Of a DNA stretch of 64,000 nt, positions 45,801 through 57,095 are shown piece by piece. The notes beneath the pieces were generated by a model, which saw only the letters and a list, made by a program, of their open reading frames with translations, had not been told where the DNA came from and did no database searches. The DNA is taken from contig WARS01000981.1 in the NCBI GenBank assembly GCA_008933995.1, positions 744,001 through 808,000 of the forward strand. Reading direction: 5' to 3'. Each line of letters opens with the position of its first letter. Positions within the stretch are counted from its first letter, which is position 1. The translations under genes and the position numbers were made by a program. The stretch is from Datnioides undecimradiatus (taxonomy: Eukaryota; Chordata; Actinopteri; Lobotiformes; Datnioididae).

Positions 45801-48562
45801 CTTCAGGTTTGCCAAACATCCACTTGTTGGCTAATAAACCCTAATTTAATCCAAGCCTATGTAAGGATTTAAAATGAACTGTATTTTCAGTTTTACCCCA
45901 CGGAGGACTCATCAAGTTTTATTTACCAAACCCTCTGAAAGGATGGCAAACATTGCCATCTGCTTGATTTAACACGAACTGAATCACATTCTTTTGGGAT
46001 AAGTGCACCAACTTTGCCCCGAAATCCTTAATGGATTGTCGCTGTTGTGAGAGCTGGGTGGGGCGGTGGCGGTATCCATATCACAAACAGAGGGCGAGAT
46101 GGCTGAGGATGTGAACGGCAAGCCAGAAGTTCTGCTTGAGTGCATCTGAATGCGGGATCTACCAGAGAGGAGCACACCCCGTCCCCTCCGCAGTTTCAAA
46201 ACCAAGCACCCTGAGCTTTCTGCTCACACCTCTTTGCCCTTGCATTGCTCCCCCTTTCTCTATCTCGCCCGCCCCCATCTCTTTATATGTCCAGCTGGCT
46301 GCGCCACAAAGACTCTGTCTCCCAGCTCCAAATGATCCTCAAACCCCCACATGCTTTGTTCTGCTCATTTTCCCACTCCCCAGAGACGGAGGTTGTTCGC
46401 AAAAATTAAAATGAGGAGAGGACGGAGGGAGAGAGAAAGATTAAAAAAGGTGAGGTAGAGTGAGAGAGTGTGTGAGAACGAGAGAGGAGGCCAGGGAGTA
46501 CTGTCAGATCTTCTAGAGCCACACTTCAGGGACTGCAAAGACCCTGAGTTTGCGAGCTTCAAGACGTCGAGAGATTGGTGTAAACATCTTTCGCAATGCG
46601 ACCTTGAAATACAAAACTGCATCCGAACGTTCCCAAAAAGGCAATTTTGTTGAAGAGTCAAAGCGAGCAAACCAAAACATTTCTCTTGAAGTTGGAGGGA
46701 ATATCTTTGACGGCTGAACCCTCGCCTTCGGTTAAATCAACCCGTTCCTCAGTGCCACTTTCTGCGGGGGCTAAGATCATGTTTTGCGGTAATCATGCGG
46801 TCAATTACAGGCAACAAGTCCCTCCAGGTTGAAAGGTTTTAGATCCCCTATCCCACCCGGCTGAAATCCCCCGGTTCCCCAGCTTGTGTGAAATCATGCG
46901 GTGGATTGTTGTGCAGAAAAAGGACCACAGTTTGGAGATGTGGGCCGGAACTAATAGGATTGGTTTTGATTCATTAGATTCTCTTTCATCATCCTGGTTG
47001 GAATTCCACTCCACGTCTCCTCGGGCTTCACACTTTTAAAATGGAGGTGGGAGGAGGGGGGCAAGTGTTTATAATTGAGCCTGTAGACTGCAAAAGCTCA
47101 TTACTCTCTATGGAATCATTTGCTTATTTATACCCCATGGAATCAGCATCATAACCATGTGAATGCTGCGCCGTGTTTGTCAAACTCCTGACAACACTCA
47201 CAGGATACGATTCAGTGGCTGGCAGAAAGTGGAACCAGAACAGCAGCGTACACTCACACACAATGATACATGGTTAGCTTCAAAATACCTTTTCATAGGA
47301 ATCTGCAGCTGTTGGTTACATACGTAACTTCGGCTCTGCCAAGGAAATGGAGCCGTTTGACAAAGCTCGCCGGAACTGAGTGAAAGGTAATTCGCGGTCT
47401 TGCTGAGAGTTTGATGAGAGGATGGACCGACCGCAGACATCAGAGTGATATCAGTTCTCTTAGAAAGTGAAAGTTTGCCCCTGTAGGAAAACGGCTTTTT
47501 CACCTGGAATCAAGCATAAACACAATGGGAACGAGTGGGAAACACCAAGATGGCACTGAACACACGGGTTCAACTGCTGGTCAGAGAGCAGGGACACTAA
47601 TAAAAGCTGATGTACTTTTACACTGTAAAATGAATTTATAGCAAACATAATATGAGTAATGCACTCATCATATGAACCAACTACAAAGCACAGAGACTTT
47701 CTGTTTAACTGAACAGGACATTACAAAACACAATTAACATTTATCTTGCTGTTTGTGAAGCTGGCTCTATACGTGCAGCAGATAGTTTAATAACTCTCTG
47801 GTTCTAAATTAATGTGTCAACGTGAAATGTTTTTTTTTTTTTCTTCTGGCAAACACATTCAACATTACCGTTCCATCATAGAGAGCTGTGTGTGCTTCGT
47901 GTTTCACGCTGCAGGACAGAAGACACAGCTGAACAAGGCAGATCATAAATAACCAACTCCTTTTTTATTCATATGTAAAGGCCATAATGTATCATAGTGT
48001 CATTTCACTTTTCAAAACCAAAGCTGAACACCAGTCACTGACCTGACTGAAATATTGTGGAGAAACAGAAAATCTAACTGTGGCACATCTTGAATTTATT
48101 TAGGAATTTTCCATTTAACGTACAATAAACATAACTGTAATAGATGCAATGTGATGGACTGTACCAGAGCTAGCTTAGTGCTGCTTTTCATCTATTTAAT
48201 TTCAATGTAATATCTAACACTGACAAATATATTAAGTGTAGAGAGTTTAGGCATACATTAACACTGCTCACCAGTCAGTCCATCAATGCAATCCCAGGCT
48301 TCAGATGGCAGTAAATGGGGCGCCATGTAAGATGCGGTCAGAATCTGAATGAACTCTCTCTCTGTGCTTCTGGGTCATCCTGAGTTAAACTCTTGTACTG
48401 TCTGAAAGTGTTACCCGAGCTTGTCAGCACACACACGTCAGGGCATTCAGTCATGACAATATGACAAATCAGTGTGGTGTTGCAAACCTCTGACTTCTTT
48501 AGAAAAGGTATTACACTGCTAACTCACTAGGAATTGCTGCAGATCCTTACACATGTCAAATA
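42840..48562. other. intergenic DNA between orphan exon and tmem218
   Basis: No coding exon recognised. HEPACAM, CCDC15 and SLC37A2, which separate ROBO4 and TMEM218 in human, are not visible. Complex unique patches at about 43040-43320, 44040-44320, 45240-45600 and 46900-47190 look like possible regulatory elements. AAC repeat at 45122-45142. Confidence 0.55.
45122..45142. repeat. AAC microsatellite
   Basis: About seven AAC units, followed by AAAAC. Confidence 0.9.
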
Positions 48563-48569
48563 ATAAAGG

Positions 48570-48575
48570 TTTATT
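48570..48575 (-). terminator. tmem218: polyadenylation signal AATAAA (tmem218)
   Basis: Plus strand TTTATT reads AATAAA on the minus strand, about 290 nt past the tmem218 stop. Confidence 0.55.
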
Positions 48576-48862
48576 TCATCTTGTTTATGAAAAGACACAA
48601 AATGTAAACAAAATATCAAACAAACAGCTGACTACTGTTCCAAAACTGATGTTTCTTGGTTGTACATAACCAGTAAACAACCTGCATACAGTTACCCATG
48701 AGGCAAACAATGCCTCCCCTGCTGTTTCTGTTTGGGATGCATTCAGTAGTCTGTGGGGGATGGGGGATGAGGGATTTGGGGGGGGGCTCTCGGCAGCCCT
48801 GCTTGTCTTAAGTTGTGTACATCAGCGATGTGATCCCAGTGCCAGCTCTGACCCTGGCAGCT

Positions 48863-48997
48863 CTAGTGTGTTCTTAAGGCCTTGGCATAGACTGGCTCCA
48901 GTAAATGAAAGGGGAGCAGCATGAAGAGCGCCACCAGAAAGACGGCACTCACCACCGCCAGCAGAACGTAGCGGCCAATGAACAAAGTGTCCACTAT
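48863..48997 (-). CDS. tmem218: tmem218 exon 3
   Basis: Reads IVDTLFIGRYVLLAVVSAVF, then LLPFHLLEPVYAKALRTH and TAG (48863-48865). Acceptor ctccgcagatctg-type site on the minus strand ending at 48998. Third membrane segment and conserved C-terminus. Confidence 0.96.
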   Translation of the reverse strand: MVDTLFIGRYVLLAVVSAVFLVALFMLLPFHLLEPVYAKALRTH

Positions 48998-50743
48998 CTG
49001 CGGAGAGAAAGAGACTGTTCACTGTTAAGAGTTTTTAATAAGGACACAGTGCAGGGTTTCAATCCAGAGTATCCAATGCATGGGAAAAACACGGCTGGGC
49101 ACAAATGTGGTGTTTCCTCAATGGGCCACCAGATGTCAGGAGAGGGCTTTGACAAAGGAGGAGCAGCAGAGTGGATATGTTGCTTTATGAGAGGCCATGA
49201 GTGCCTCACATCCAGACAGACACCCAACACGCTCACAGGAAGATGACTAGAACTTGTTGGCTTGAGTTTAAATGATAACATTAAGAGCTGACGTCATTTG
49301 TTTTTCTCCATGCCTAACAGCTGACAGCGCAGAGTAACTGAGCTGATATGATGTGAGAGTACAGTTCAGCACAGGAGGCTCAATATTTTTAATACATCTT
49401 AGATTAAAAGTAGTCACCCGGCCCTGTCGTGCTGCTGTAAACTGACTGACGCCTGCCTGCAGCACTGGTGCTGAGACATATTTGTCCACTGATAGACAGC
49501 TTTGCCTCAGGTTACGTTTCAGCTGGCTTCTTTTTGTGACAAACCGGTGACTGCTGTCAGCTGTGGGCTTTGAGAGGCGAGTGGATTCACAGGTAGATTT
49601 AATTTGAGATAATCCTGAGAGAGACATAGCCTCGCTCTGTGCTGCGTTCGGCGGTCCTGCTGCCGTGACTGTCTCATCTGTGTGAACGTGACAGAGACGT
49701 CAAAGCCAAAGCAAACATACTAAGACCTGTGCATTTAGGGTCCTAAATGTCAAATCCACTACTGCCCCCAGTAACTCTCGCTTGAATTTGCATCCAGAGA
49801 TCTAGTTTACTAATACTGCTAGCAGTGGTTCAATGCAGATCTGTGTCTGACCTTTTTTAAAACAGCCAGACATGACTGATCCACATTAAATACTGCCTTT
49901 CAGTCCTTGCCATTAAAAATTAATTTTAGAACACTTGACAATGTCATCAAAATTTTCAAAAGCCTAATAATGAAGTCAGTGTAAGGTGCAGTTGTAGGCT
50001 GCTGATATCTTACACGTGGAAAAGGATTCCTGCCAACACACAGAAAGAGAGAAATCGACAGTGGTACTGGATGACTGCTCAGTGTCAGTCAGTAACAGGA
50101 GGGTGCTGTGTGCATCTCTACAAACAGCTAGGTGTACTGCAGAGTCCTGATGCAGGTGATTTGACAGTTTGACATGCAGCTTCTATGATTTTTGACTACT
50201 TCATAAACAGATTTGATGAACACCTGCCATGATTACAGTCTGTGCACTGTGACAGACAGTCACAGGCCGACTTGCAGCTAAGTAGCGGCTATTGATTCAT
50301 ATAGAATGAGACTGTATGCAGAGGGAATAGCCTGTGCAGCAGTGTTATTGAAGACAGTGTTCTCTCACAGCTGCTAAAAACTGCTAAATGCTGACTCAGA
50401 GCTGCTGGTTTCTCATTCTGCCGGTCTTCAGCTACACTGATACTCAGCCACACAAACAGCACAGCTCACTTTGATTAACCGGTCTAAAGCAAACATTTAA
50501 AATAAAGTGGTGTTGGTTAAGTTTGGAGAAGTTTGGAATTCATAGAGTTGTCATTGTTAGATTTAATCACCAATCAGCTGACAGCTCTGCGTATGTGTTA
50601 ATGTTAAGATCATGAGCCAGCCATGAATACCCAAATACAAACTGTGAAAACGCCCTTAAGCCTGATAATTCCAGAAGAGCATCAGCCCCACTGCTGACTA
50701 AAGAGAGATTTCACAGGGACTGCTGTGGAATGAGAGAAGGTAC

Positions 50744-50802
<59 letters not shown>

Positions 50803-52809
50803 AATGTGCTGGTGTCTGGGAGAGATGGGGATGATGTATACCGTCTCTTATGGATGCATTTAACACATCTCACTTTTTAATTTGCCAATTACACAGCAAG
50901 CAGGACCCCAAAGTGTGGGCCATGTTTTATTAATGTGCCATTGAGCGCACGGGTGGGAGCGTGCTGGCGGGTGGGTGTTGGGTGGGGGAGGGGTGGACTA
51001 GTATAAACCACCCTCACCCCTTGTGTGAGACTGGCCTCATTGGCACTATGATATTTTACTTTTGTTTAACGGCAAAAGGTTAGACATTTCATACACAGCA
51101 GCAGCAGTCACACGGACACTCTGCTCACCGGTAACAGTTCAGGTTTGTGTGTGCTCACTGAAAATTAGTGACATCAACGGAAAACATCATTTCCTGTCCC
51201 CAGGGAAGCAGTTTTCCATGTTCAGATTTATTTTTACTGTTGATTCCATAATGTTTATGATCATATAGGCGACATCATCCTTAATATTTTTAGTTTTTCT
51301 CATCCTTTATGAAAACTGTGTTTCTCCATCGACTTATTTCAGTTTGAAATATCAAAGATGGCTCGCAGAGGGACCTTCACGTTCACTGTTGCCATGATTC
51401 TCTGATTCCGAATCCAGTAGCTGTGACAGGATGCCTCTGGCTAGCCACTCATCACAAGATTGCTCAATTCTTAGAAATGTTTATTCTTTTTACTTAAGGG
51501 GCTTTTCTTAAATTTTAAGTATTGCCTTTTAGTACTTGGAGTCTGTATGTTGTGGTGTTTTAATGAAATGCCAGATGGGCCAAAGACAGTTTTCCACCTT
51601 GTGGACAATAAAAGTTGTTTTCGATTCTGCTAAGAACTACTTTTAAAAATGAGCCGAATACATTCAGTTCATTAGGAAAAATTAGCCACTTTGAGATGCT
51701 CTTCTCAAATGATATATCATATCATATATCCTCTGAATTTAAGAGAAAGCATGTCATGTGATGTCAAGATGAAGATTGCTAAGATTATAAGGTGTCGTTA
51801 CTAGAAGTTACTCTCCATGTGACGTCTTTAAAACACAGGAACGACATTCTTAAATAGCCATGGGTTGATTTTAGCCACAGGCCTTGTGCAGAAATCCAGG
51901 AAGTCACATTTTGCTGCCTCCCTCTGTCGCTGGTCTGGTATCTGCCTTTGCACAAAGGCTATAAACTGCGAGCTGGCCAGGACGGGGCTCTGCTCTGCTA
52001 TTTCTACGGGGTGGCAGCTTGCTTGGCAGATCTGGCCGGCTTATTGGCACGACCCCGAGGCAACATGGGGGAGTGTTTGTTCTGTGTTGCTGTTGGACTA
52101 AGATAAAGCAGAGCAGGCCTTTACAACAAGCACGTACACAGAAGTGCACACACAAAGACACGTGCTATTTACAGGTACATAACACTGTGGATTACGACTG
52201 ATATCACACTGAAGGTTTGATCTGAGACTGGCTGTTTGTATTCACCTACCTCAACCCTAAATAAAGCCTTTGTCCTAAAGTAGTCCAAACAAAGGAACGC
52301 ATACAATATCTAATTAATATGCAAACTGATTATTTTATTTACTGTTATTAATTTTCTCATGACTCATCAAGATAACAGTCTCCATATGTGATTAAATATC
52401 ATTCTTGGGAGCAGTAAAATGTGGCTGAGATGACCCCTCAGCTACAGTAAGCTGTTTGTTTGTGAGCTCTGAATCCTTATTTCCACTCAGTGGTCTCAGT
52501 ACCCCAAACATTCGGTGGTAATGGAAGCCAAATGGCCTCACAACAAAAGTGAAAACATCCCAGGCCTGATTTTATTTCCAGCCCATGTACATTATGCTCT
52601 CATTATGCAAGAGCCACAATACCAGACAGCAATACCACAAGCAAGTCCCTGTGCTTTTTAATGCAGCAAATGGTCTGACAGAACACGGATTTGGAAAACA
52701 TTGTTGTGATGAATGAGAAGCAGTATGGTAATAAATCTATCTATCTATCTTATTAATTTGTGTGTGTGTGTGTGTGTGTAAAGGTGTCGGTTCAGTGCAC
52801 GGAGCTCAC
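48998..52809 (-). other. tmem218: tmem218 intron 2
   Basis: About 3.8 kb with no coding exon recognised. Contains a TG repeat (50748-50799), a second TG repeat (52759-52779), a CTAT tract at about 52736-52750 and a CTCF-like word at 49126-49137. Confidence 0.7.
50748..50799. repeat. TG microsatellite
   Basis: About 26 uninterrupted TG units, the longest simple repeat in the window, in tmem218 intron 2. Confidence 0.97.
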
Positions 52810-52912
52810 CTCTTTCTCTTTGAAAGGTGGCGTTGTCTCTGGGCTGCGAGGGAAAAACACCAGCGCCAAAGTGATGCTGAGAGCCAGGAGGAAAACAGGG
52901 ATAACCCCTAAC
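52810..52912 (-). CDS. tmem218: tmem218 exon 2
   Basis: Reads LGVIPVFLLALSITLALVFF, then PRSPETTPPFKEKE. Second membrane segment and the FPR motif also seen in human. Acceptor gttaccag, donor gag|gtgagc; phase 2 in, 0 out. Confidence 0.95.
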
Positions 52913-52924
52913 CTGGTAACGCAT

Positions 52925-52960
52925 GCACACACACACGCACGCACGCACACACACACACAC
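52925..52960. repeat. CA/CG microsatellite
   Basis: CA repeat with ACGC interruptions directly upstream of the tmem218 exon 2 acceptor (13 nt away). It replaces a normal polypyrimidine tract with a TG-rich one on the minus strand. Confidence 0.9.
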
Positions 52961-53916
52961 TCAGATATAGTTCAAACAAGTAACATAAGGACCCTGACTG
53001 TTGATATACTAAGACTTGGGATAACTGCAGGGTTGTGTGAGGATAAAGTCATTATAAAGGACCAATCAAAACAGACCCAGTCTTTATTGTGCTTTCCTTA
53101 AAGTTATTAACTTTCCAATCAAGTAAATAGCACCATGCTTCACCCCATTTAAACTTTACTGTAATTGCACCTTACACAAGTGCACAGTGTTTGGTGTCAC
53201 AGTGCATTTTTCACAGGAGTAAACATTTACTGACTGCAGTGGTATTAGGCTCTGATGTCAAGTAATTGCACAAGTATTAATCTGCAGGGAAGAAGCACGG
53301 TCCCAGCAATCTATTAGTATAGCAGCATGGGGGGAGAGTCTTGTTGTTTCAGAGAATTTAGGAGTCAGGAAACTGAGTTTGTTCTCTCTGGCAGCCAACA
53401 AAACACTGAAGTAGCTAAAAAATACAAACACTGCAGACTTTGTGGTTGAACTCTGCTCAACAGAGTTAGAAAATATTGTTCAAATCATTTTAGCTTAATA
53501 AGAAATTACCTAAAGCTGGATCTGGGTCCAAGCTGCAGTTTGACTCCAGCTTTGAGCTTTTAATGATATTTCTACATTTTTTAAAAAATTTTAAACAAAC
53601 TATGGTGTCCAATAGTCACTTATATATAGATATGACCATTCATTACTTTGGCATCTTATAGGAATCTTATCAGTCAGACGTGCCGAATTCAGGAAAAGGC
53701 CTTAACAATACCACAGATTAAATTATTTATGTTCCAGAATATTTGTAGTTCAGTCGATGTGCAATCCCACATTAAAGTTGCTGAAATATCGCATTGATTC
53801 AAGTAAAAAGAAGATAAATGGACTTAACTCTGGGCTATTATTCATCAGCTTACACCAATGTTTACTAACCATATCTGTTTGAGGAGTGTGTGTGTGTGTG
53901 TGTTGTTGTCACTCAC

Positions 53917-54026
53917 TTTGCTGACCCAGACGCTCTCAGCAGCATCATCCCGAACACCAGAGCCGCGATCCATACCACGGCGATGACGAAAACGCCGGTA
54001 CCGACTTCTAACACGGTACTCGCCAT
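53917..54026 (-). CDS. tmem218: tmem218 exon 1
   Basis: Reads MASTVLEVGTGVFVIAVVWI, then AALVFGMMLLRASGSA, equivalent to human [20 protein letters not shown]. ATG at 54024-54026, donor aa|gtgagt, phase 2. Confidence 0.96.
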
Positions 54027-54500
54027 GTTTGCTGCCGTTTGCTCGTCGAACAGAGCAGTTAATCAGTTAAGTGGACAAAACAATTTTACGGCCGACTTCG
54101 CGAACATTATCGAGCGACACAGTTAGCGGACTAACAAGTTAACGTAGGTCATATGAGCTACCTACGTTAGCTATAGTTAGCGGTAACTTCCACCGACGCG
54201 AGACTAGCTTAGCTGCTAGCTCTGTTATGCTAAAACCGACAACCTCGTGCTTAACTCGGATCTGAAAAACGTAATTTATGATGTTCGACACGTCACCTTC
54301 TTTCCTAAAAATGAGCCCTTGCTCTCCATTAACCCGTCAGTTCTCAAGTAGTAATCACTTTAACCGATAGACAAACGTTGAGCGTCCTCGAGCGTCTTCT
54401 GCTTCCTGGTAACAGCAAGCCTGATATTGATTGGATACACTTACTCTTCACGAACCAATCATATGCGGTTTTACTAGAAAACCAAAACCAACAGCTCATG
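54027..54500 (-). promoter_or_regulatory. tmem218: tmem218 5' UTR and promoter
   Basis: CpG-containing, TATA-less DNA. CCAAT words occur at about 54424-54430 and 54455-54460, and an X-box-like word at 54176-54187. Transcript start cannot be placed. Confidence 0.45.
54176..54187. promoter_or_regulatory. RFX X-box-like motif
   Basis: GTTAGCGGTAAC matches the X-box GTNRCC-RGYAAC (zero spacer) with one mismatch. RFX factors control ciliary genes, which fits tmem218. Binding is not shown. Confidence 0.4.
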
Positions 54501-56300
54501 GGTAACAGAACTTTACCTACATTATTTCTCTTTTACACTTTAAATCAGCACGGTGCGTTTTTCGTAGAATTATACAGATTTATATAGTTGATAACTAAAG
54601 CAACCAATTAAAATCAAAAACAAACAAATAATCAAAATCTAGACTGAGTGGGTCCCAGTCAACACACGTCCACACTAAGACACAGGATGCCCATTAAGCG
54701 TCCACTAACCATACGTGCTCAGAATCTCTGCGATTCACTTTAGATTACATTTTAAACAAGCGACATTAATGCATTCGAGTATTAAGCACATTTGGCCGGG
54801 GCTACAATTATCACCGCAGGTGATCATACAGTCACCAACTTTGCTACTGGCTGGTCGCTGCAAGTCGCTGCACCTTCCACCTGTGCCCCTTTGACTGTTA
54901 ATTCATTGCAATTTTCCGGTTATTAATGTATTAATGGACGGAGGGTGTAGCAAATGAGTCACTGCATTGCGTTTACTACACTGTGTGAAAGTTACAGTGC
55001 ATCAGTGCGGACTGCAGGTTCATGTGATTTCTTTTTACAGGACAATGTCATTCACTAGTATTATCATTGATTTCCTCTGTTCTGTTTATGCAGCGTCAGT
55101 GTTATTGCTGTGACTATCCAGGCATTGTGGTTCTCAGTAGAATTCTCAGTCTACTGTGGTTCATATCTGCAGCAGTGCTCCCGGTACCCCCACCACCCCA
55201 CCTGTCTCTCTGAAGAATGTAATTGTTAATGCAGACCGACAGGGGGCTGGCCAGATCCGCGATTCAAAGGCATGTGCGTTTCAGCGCGAGCGTGCGTGCG
55301 TGCGTGTGCGCTCGCTCGCTCGAGTCCCACTCGAAGTGTCTTTGCCTCCGCGTGCTTACTGGAAGAAGATGTGTTGCCTTTAAGTGACCCTCGTAAGATC
55401 TATTAATTCAGCCTTTATTAATGTTTCAGACACTCCACGTGGGCTGGATCCAGATCCGCTCAGAGCAATCGATACAGTAAAAAGACAACACAGCACGTGG
55501 ACACCTTATTTACACTAAGAGAGGAGTTTGGTGCTGTCACCGTCTTTCCATGGAATTCCCTCAGGTGAATTGATTTGATCTTTCATCACAACAGGCTTAG
55601 GCTCATTAAAAACACTGTTCTGTGATTGTGATGGACCCTGACCAACAGCCTCATGGCCAGTGTCTTGTTTTTGTTTGAGCCACTTATACACATTGAATAG
55701 ATAATTGAATTAATTGAGCTTATAGCCTGACTAAATATGAGAACAAGTTTTGAAACTGAGTTTATACACATCCATGGATTTCATCAATGGTTACCCCGGT
55801 GACTGTGACTGTAGTTTTAACGTATAGATCAGAATATCTCAGGGACCATTTGCCTGTAGGAGAGCCTCACAGTAGCATACGACTGGGAAACTGCAAAGTA
55901 AACAAGGGATTTGTCAGGTTTCATGCAACAAAGGAGAGCAAACCTAAATGAAATCATCTGTCTCATCCACTAAAGAAAGGCTGTAAACACTTTTTTCTCA
56001 CCCAGCGTCACATTCTGCTCTCTTCCTCTCAGAGATGCTGTTGCATCACTCTCACGACACTCTGAAAGCAAATGGACCGATTGAACAGCGAGATGTGAAA
56101 CTTTTCCGTTTCATTGCCATGTTATTGTTTTGTTTATTTTGTGTTTACAGCAGTGGAGACGTGTGCTTGACACTCAGCATCCTGGTGATTGACTGTAAGT
56201 CAGAGTCATTCAAGCTAAATTCCACGGGAAGAAAGAAGGAAGTGTTTTTTCTTCCAAGTCTTTGCTTTGAACCAGTATTCCCACTCAACTTTTCCCTTTT
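54501..56300. other. intergenic DNA between tmem218 and the putative pknox2 5' end
   Basis: No coding exon recognised. A CpG- and CGTG-rich patch lies at about 55275-55325. Confidence 0.5.
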
Positions 56301-56531
56301 TTTCCAGATTTTGCCGTGTCTGAGGCGTTACCGTTCGCGTGAAGCCCCACACACGATTGCCGTATTTCCCACGGACACTGGAAGGCATCAGCAGCCCGGT
56401 GCTGGGAAAACGGGGAGCTGAGATGGAGATGGAGGTGGGAGGGGCCTGGCACGGCTGACGTCACCGGCTGTGTGGAGGAGTATAGGCTGTGCTGTCAGCC
56501 CAGTGTCAGTCTGATGAAGATTGGCATGCAG
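56301..56531 (+). other. putative non-coding first exon/promoter of pknox2
   Basis: A perfect CRE (TGACGTCA, 56456-56463) is followed about 70 nt later by a strong splice donor atgcag|gtaagc at 56531/56532. In human, PKNOX2 lies head-to-head with TMEM218 and starts with untranslated exons. Inferred from synteny and signals; no coding sequence of PKNOX2 is visible in the window and the exon start is unknown. Confidence 0.35.
56456..56463. promoter_or_regulatory. CRE palindrome TGACGTCA
   Basis: Full 8-bp CREB/ATF site in a GC-richer stretch just upstream of a plus-strand donor. Confidence 0.6.
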
Positions 56532-56666
56532 GTAAGCTGTCATTCATTTTCAATGTCAGTGCATGGGAGCAGGGCTTTACCACTTCAGCGTCCTTTCTTC
56601 CCCTTTACCCCCCCTTCATTACAAAAGGCAGGACATTATTCATACAGTCAGACAGCCAGCCAGGCC

Positions 56667-56820
56667 AGAGTGAGAGAGAGAGAGAGAGGGAGAGAGAGGG
56701 AGAGAGGGAGGGAAACGAGTGAGAGAGAGAGAGAGAGAGAGGGAGGGAGAGAGCGAGAGTGAGAAAGGGAGGGGGGAGTCGAGGTGGGGGAGAAAAAAGA
56801 GAGAGGGAAAAGAGAGGAGA
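56667..56820. repeat. GA-rich polypurine tract
   Basis: About 150 nt almost wholly purine on the plus strand (GAGA repeats with GGGA and AAAGA units), directly downstream of the putative pknox2 donor. Confidence 0.9.
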
Positions 56821-57062
56821 TGCATTTTTGTGCTGGACTGAAAGACCAGTGGATTTTTTTTCTTGTGCTTGATGCGGCGTTTGGATTAAAAAAAAATTTG
56901 TCGGTAATGTTTGTGATGCAAGTGTCTAGGATGTGCCGTTGTTTTGCGGCGGATGCTTCTTTTTTTGTGCAAAAATGTTGTAATTTAGAGACTCGTACCG
57001 ACTCGTAGCCCGGCAGTGCCTGGATCGGACAGAATGAGCGCATAGAGGCTGCAGGGAGCTGG

Positions 57063-57063
<1 letters not shown>

Positions 57064-57090
<27 letters not shown>
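57064..57090. repeat. poly(T) tract
   Basis: Run of 27 T, followed by AAA. It could be a minus-strand retroposon tail, but no body was recognised. Confidence 0.9.

Positions 57091-57095
<5 letters not shown>

Larger units (their letters stand above)
48863..54026 (-). other. tmem218: tmem218 gene (complete coding region)
   Basis: Small multi-pass membrane protein of the ciliary transition zone; human TMEM218 variants cause Joubert/Meckel-type ciliopathy. Three exons join in phase to 348 nt (115 aa plus stop), the same length as the human protein. The product has three hydrophobic segments: VFVIAVVWIAALVFGMMLL, VIPVFLLALSITLALVFF and YVLLAVVSAVFLVALFMLL. The conserved IVDTLFIGRYVLLA and LLEPVYAKAL near the C-terminus match human IVDDFFIGRYVLLA and VLEPIYAKPL. 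It is on the minus strand upstream of the expected pknox2, as in human. An X-box-like word lies about 150 bp before the ATG. Confidence 0.95.

Noticed and set aside
56472-56762. Plus-strand open frame running into the GA repeat
   Set aside because: It begins without an ATG and most of it is translation of the GAGA tract.
57064-57090. Poly(T) as the tail of a processed pseudogene
   Set aside because: No flanking duplication and no recognisable gene body on the minus strand.
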